The position numbers and the translations under genes were made by a program. Shown here one piece after another: positions 61,301 to 64,000 of a stretch of 64,000 bases of DNA. Numbering within the stretch: the first letter of the stretch is position 1; the number at the start of each line of letters is the position of its first letter. The stretch is from Aplidium turbinatum (taxonomy: Eukaryota > Chordata > Ascidiacea > Aplousobranchia > Polyclinidae): assembly GCA_918807975.1 (NCBI GenBank), contig OU964931.1, positions 10,116,251 to 10,180,250 of the forward strand, given 5' to 3'. The notes under the pieces were generated by a model, which saw only the letters and a program-made list of their open reading frames with translations, searched no databases and had not been told where the DNA came from.

Positions 61301-62698
61301 CCCGCAAAACATACAAAAATTACTTTGTTCAAGGTGTATTTGCAAGGTCGGATTAATGTAGACCTACACATCATTATGTTTTGTCGAAATCTCCCTCCCT
61401 TCCCCTTAACGCTGCTTACTGGATCCACCCCTGTTTTTATAAACGTATTCCATTTTTAAAGTGCTAGCATAAATATTCTTGTAAAAGGGGATGATAACTT
61501 TGTTACGTCACAGCGATGGGTTGCACGCCACCACAATTTCCAGAAGTTGATGACAACAAGAGGACACGGACCGCGTACACTAGAGGGCAGCTTTTGGAGC
61601 TGGAGAAGGAATTCCATTTCAATCGATATATTTCGAGGCCTAGAAGAATCGAGCTTGCTGCGGGACTCAATTTGACGGAGCGACACATCAAAATTTGGTT
61701 TCAAAACAGGTATTTAACTTATTTTTTTTTTATCTCGGCTGTATGGTGACAAAGGCGCTGGTTCGACACCGCTGAAGGACACGCAGTTTTGTATTTGGCA
61801 ATACACTTAAAGGCATGCCTAAAGATGGACATAAAGATTGGTTTTCTTGCCTTACCTTCTATTTAATTTAAAGTAGTGGTTGGTAAAAACTATTTTATGA
61901 CAAAATTTACAGCACTAGTTGCCATGGTTGAGATCAAAGTGCATTGTTCGTGGCAGGTGTAGCCAGGGTGAGGGTTGGGGTAAAGGATAGGGTTATGCTC
62001 TATGGCCAGCACTTCAAAATTTCCTAAATCACAAGTTTTTGTTTTCGTTGACGTTTTGTTTTCGTTTTGTCTTGTGACACACACTGTGCGCTATTCTTGT
62101 TAAGATAGTTTTTGTAAAAATTCACAGTTATTAACTTTTTTTCAGTAAAGTTTGCATCAAATTTAAATTTAAGTTTAGGTTTAGTTTTTTTAGGGTTGGT
62201 AACCACGGCATATTGCTTATGGTTACTACAGCTCGGTAACATAGGTCATGCCATGGTATATTTAATTTTTATACACAAGAAAAGACGATGATTTGGCCTT
62301 TTAAAGCTAAAATAGACATTAAAAAAAATCTTTATGAAAAACAATTTAATGTTTTTATTTTCAGGCGAATGAAGTGGAAAAAGGACCAGGCGTCTTCTAA
62401 AACCTGCTTGGCGATAGAACATAAAGATTTCTCAATACCTGAAGATTTATCCTCGTCTCAGTTGAAAATAAACTCACCGCTAGATGATAATAACGAGTTG
62501 CAACATGTTTCAGCAATCCATGACTCATTTGAAACAACCAACAATGACAAAGCATTGCGATCAGAACAGAATTTGTCTTTCAGCAATTCGAGTGTCAGCG
62601 CGAATATAAAACCATTGCAAAATAATGTTGCCAATCTTTCGTCTGCTGCTTCTAGTTTAAACGATTATGCTTCGTCAAAACAACAATCTACCTCTTAA
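48729..62698 (+). CDS. Xlox/Pdx1: ParaHox homeobox gene Xlox/Pdx (IPF1)
   Basis: A sequence-specific transcription factor; vertebrate Pdx1 directs pancreas and duodenum, and Xlox patterns the mid-gut of invertebrates. Exons 48729-49329, 61514-61709 and 62365-62698 give 1131 nt, 376 residues, with phases 1 and 2 matched at the two junctions. Exon 1 carries the PBX-binding hexapeptide in [16 protein letters not shown] (FPWMK at 49269-49283), followed by KTQWQR, matching the vertebrate FPWMKSTKAHAWKGQW. Exons 2 and 3 carry a homeodomain beginning [20 protein letters not shown]. His at position 44 ([10 protein letters not shown]) is the hallmark of the Pdx/Xlox class; Hox proteins have Gln there. 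Intron 1 is 12.2 kb. The start at 48729 is the first in-frame ATG. Confidence 0.95.
50261..50795. mobile_element. hAT-like MITE, GGAGC-rich ends
   Basis: Ends CAGGGCTTTGGATCAGG and CGGCTCCAAAGCCCTG, with subterminal repeats of CCAGCTCC/GGAGCTGG on both sides. The flanks GTTATAGC and GTTTTTGC match at 6 of 8 positions, consistent with an aged 8-bp target duplication. The CAGGG...CCCTG ends are typical of hAT. No coding sequence. Confidence 0.75.
55639..55730. repeat. 20-bp minisatellite, four copies
   Basis: Four tandem copies of a unit reading TTATTCATACCGGGGTAAAA, with G/T variation at one site. It lies inside a longer dispersed repeat that is also seen at 60500-60665 without the expansion. 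Confidence 0.85.
57670..57850 (+). repeat. tRNA-derived SINE (family 1 variant)
   Basis: Head with GTGTGGCCGGGTGGTAGGAG and box B TTGTTCGACACCGC, then CTCAAGAGCACG and AAAGGCATGCC as in the copy at position 1. The tail reads TTTATCTTTATCTTTAATT. The copy at 61741-61880 has the same tail type. Confidence 0.6.
58173..58440 (+). repeat. tRNA-derived SINE (family 2)
   Basis: Head GGCTCGGTAACTTAGTGGTC, box B GGGATCGATACC, then a body matching the inverse of 2396-2683, with an (ATT)n tail. Full length, in Xlox/Pdx intron 1. Confidence 0.75.
58905..59060 (-). repeat. SINE family 3 body fragment, antisense
   Basis: Shares TGTGAATTATTCCATCCACT and flanking sequence with 17675-17953 and 41405-41618. 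The tRNA-like head is missing. Confidence 0.55.
61514..61709 (+). CDS. Xlox/Pdx1: Xlox/Pdx exon 2, homeodomain positions 1-52
   Basis: Follows a CACAG acceptor; an in-frame stop at 61495 excludes extension upstream. Codon GCG is completed with the last base of exon 1. A 13-residue linker precedes the homeodomain, whose helix 1 ([13 protein letters not shown]), helix 2 (RRIELAAGL) and helix 3 ([10 protein letters not shown]) are intact. The exon ends after two bases of codon 52 (Arg). Confidence 0.95.
61741..61880 (+). repeat. SINE family 1 variant in Xlox/Pdx intron 2
   Basis: Box B GGTTCGACACCGCTGAAGG followed by AAAGGCATGCCTAAAG and a TTTATTTAA-like tail. It starts about 30 bp after the exon 2 donor and lies inside the intron that splits the homeobox. 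Confidence 0.6.
62365..62698 (+). CDS. Xlox/Pdx1: Xlox/Pdx exon 3, homeodomain end and C-terminus
   Basis: Starts after TTTTCAG with the base that completes Arg52, then RMKWKKDQ. The C-terminal tail of about 100 residues is Ser/Asn-rich ([19 protein letters not shown]) and ends in TAA. It has no family similarity that I can see. Confidence 0.93.
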
Positions 62699-63184
62699 GA
62701 TTATAATGATGTACTGATGACTACAGTTTGTCTTGAAGAATTCCTTTTAAATGAAGAATAACAGCGAATGCCATGTTGATATGGTCATGGATAAATGCCA
62801 TCTTCTAAAAAAGCAGCATGTTTTTAAAATGGAAGAAGTGGGTGTTCACGCACCATCAGTTTGTTATAAACACTGTTGTGCAAGCCACGTTACTGAAATG
62901 CACGAAATCTATACCTATTTGTAGCCTACCACTTAATTATGCTTCTATATTGCCAAAACGTTAGAGAAATATGGAAACTATCAAGTGCCCTATGTCTACG
63001 GTTTATATTGTAGCTTTATTTGGCGAGCTTCTTGTAATTATTGACTCATGGTAAAAGTCGAAGATTTTGCATGCAATTTAAAGTGTGTTGCTTATTTAGT
63101 ACTGACTATTATTCTTGTCGAGTTCAAACTTAAATATTGTGTTGCTCTATTTATAACGCCCAACCTGTCTAAGTAGTATCTTTT

Positions 63185-63190
63185 AATAAA
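63185..63190 (+). promoter_or_regulatory. Possible polyadenylation signal of Xlox/Pdx
   Basis: AATAAA, the first canonical hexamer after the stop codon at 62698, followed within 40 bp by GT/T-rich sequence (TTTATTTGGTTACATCTTGG). It would give a 3' UTR of about 500 nt. Confidence 0.4.
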
Positions 63191-64000
63191 TTTATTTGGT
63201 TACATCTTGGTTTCCGTACGTTACATGAAGAGGACTAATCACTTCGCGAGGTTGCAAAAATGGAAAATATTACAAGCAGCCTACATATGAGGTTTCCCAC
63301 GGACAAATAAAGGGCAGGTTTGCTTCTCTCTCTGGTTCTGATGGCTACGTACGGTACCTACCGAAGCAAAATCGTTTAGCTGATCCTAACGCCGTACACT
63401 TTCAAATTATTTTTATACAAAAGGCTTTAAAAAAAACTATTTTATTTTTTCACTTTTCATTTTTTTGGGTCAATAATATGGGCAACAATTGAAACGCTTC
63501 TGAACAAGTCATAACATAAACTCATGAAATGAATTACTACACAAAATAATCCTTTGAGCAGAGTTGGAAAGAAGGTACAAAGAAAAAAAGATATTTTTGC
63601 AACGTTTACGTTGCAAAGAATGGTATTAGTTTTGTATTATTAAATTTCACTTTCATTTTTAATATTTGTGCTAGACAAATCTACCATTGACATTGAAGAC
63701 CAGTGCAGAAAACTAGCTAGCGTTACAGCTCCCTAAGACAGTGCTCTTTTACCTTTTTGTTTTTTCGTGTACTCCCGGAGAGCAAAATCCGTCATTTTTA
63801 CATTGATTCAACGTTTGCAAACGATAAATCAATATAAAAATGACAGATTTTGTTGTCTGGGCTCTTCCAAACAGGTGCTGCTTTGCGTGAACCTTTGTAC
63901 ATTACATTGTAATTGAAGTAACATTCTTCTAATCAAACATTAGATGATTTCAGTTTTTGCACCCATCAGCAAGAATGGTGGTGCAATGATTGCAAGTTTT
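63191..64000. other. 3' flank of Xlox/Pdx
   Basis: No exon is supported in the last 0.8 kb. It contains the CCCAGACAG-type MITE at 63774-63862 and otherwise AT-rich sequence. No Gsx or Cdx homeobox is visible here. Confidence 0.5.
63774..63862. repeat. Palindromic MITE (CCCAGACAG family)
   Basis: GAGCAAAATCCGTCATTTTT, a core ACATTGATTCAACGTTTGC, and the inverse ending TGTTGTCTGGG. Same family as 17199-17285; the centre is more diverged. Confidence 0.65.

Larger units (their letters stand above)
49330..61513. other. Xlox/Pdx intron 1, 12.2 kb
   Basis: No nested gene is supported on either strand. It contains the hAT-like MITE 50261-50795, a minisatellite at 55639-55730, SINEs at 57670-57850, 58173-58440 and 58905-59060, a dispersed repeat pair (55480-55740 and 60500-60665), and decayed hAT-like pieces with a GGGGTCACAAAT signature near 53430-53600 and 58690-58870. 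The stretches 50800-53300, 53700-55400 and 55750-57600 hold only AT-rich unique-looking sequence, where conserved regulatory elements could lie unseen. Confidence 0.7.

Noticed and set aside
61514-62698. Hox3 or Hox4 identity for the homeobox
   Set aside because: His44 with [10 protein letters not shown] and LNLTERH is the Xlox/Pdx pattern; Hox3 and Hox4 have Gln44 and different helix 2 residues. The WMKNTK and QW context of the hexapeptide also fits Pdx.

Overview
This is an AT-rich animal nuclear sequence with split genes, spliceosomal introns, tRNA-derived SINEs, LINE fragments and many inverted-repeat DNA elements. The gene content suggests a non-vertebrate deuterostome. An ascidian tunicate is my best guess, but nothing in the sequence proves the phylum. 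Five protein genes are readable; exons were joined by hand from splice signals and phase. LAYOUT: (1) 784-18388, plus: ATP7, a copper-transporting P1B-ATPase lacking its first exon(s), 19 exons, 1387 codons open in one frame. (2) 18389-26280: repeat-rich intergenic DNA with a 2.2 kb element made of nested palindromes. (3) 26281-31053, plus: YIPF5, a Golgi/ER Yip1-family membrane protein; two of its introns each carry a complete inverted-repeat element. (4) 32157-40953, minus: an unrecognised gene with three phase-consistent exons plus a probable terminal exon; one intron holds LINE debris and a three-level nest of transposons. (5) 42706-47105, plus: an unrecognised 421-residue coiled-coil protein, eight exons. 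(6) 48729-62698, plus: the ParaHox gene Xlox/Pdx (IPF1). Its hexapeptide exon and homeobox exons are separated by a 12.2 kb intron, and a second intron splits homeodomain codon 52. HOW THEY RELATE: the proteins do not form one pathway. The notable point is linkage. From memory, human ATP7A/ATP7B and YIPF5/YIPF7 lie on the chromosomes that carry ParaHox genes, so ATP7-YIPF5-Xlox here looks like a compact remnant of an ancestral ParaHox neighbourhood. REPEATS: at least three tRNA-derived SINE families; LINEs of jockey/CR1-like type; terminal-inverted-repeat elements with TA, 8-bp and 9-bp target duplications; and two families of inverted-arm elements with 10-14 bp flanking repeats and a hammerhead-like sequence skeleton. 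I saw no CRISPR array, rRNA or intact tRNA gene.
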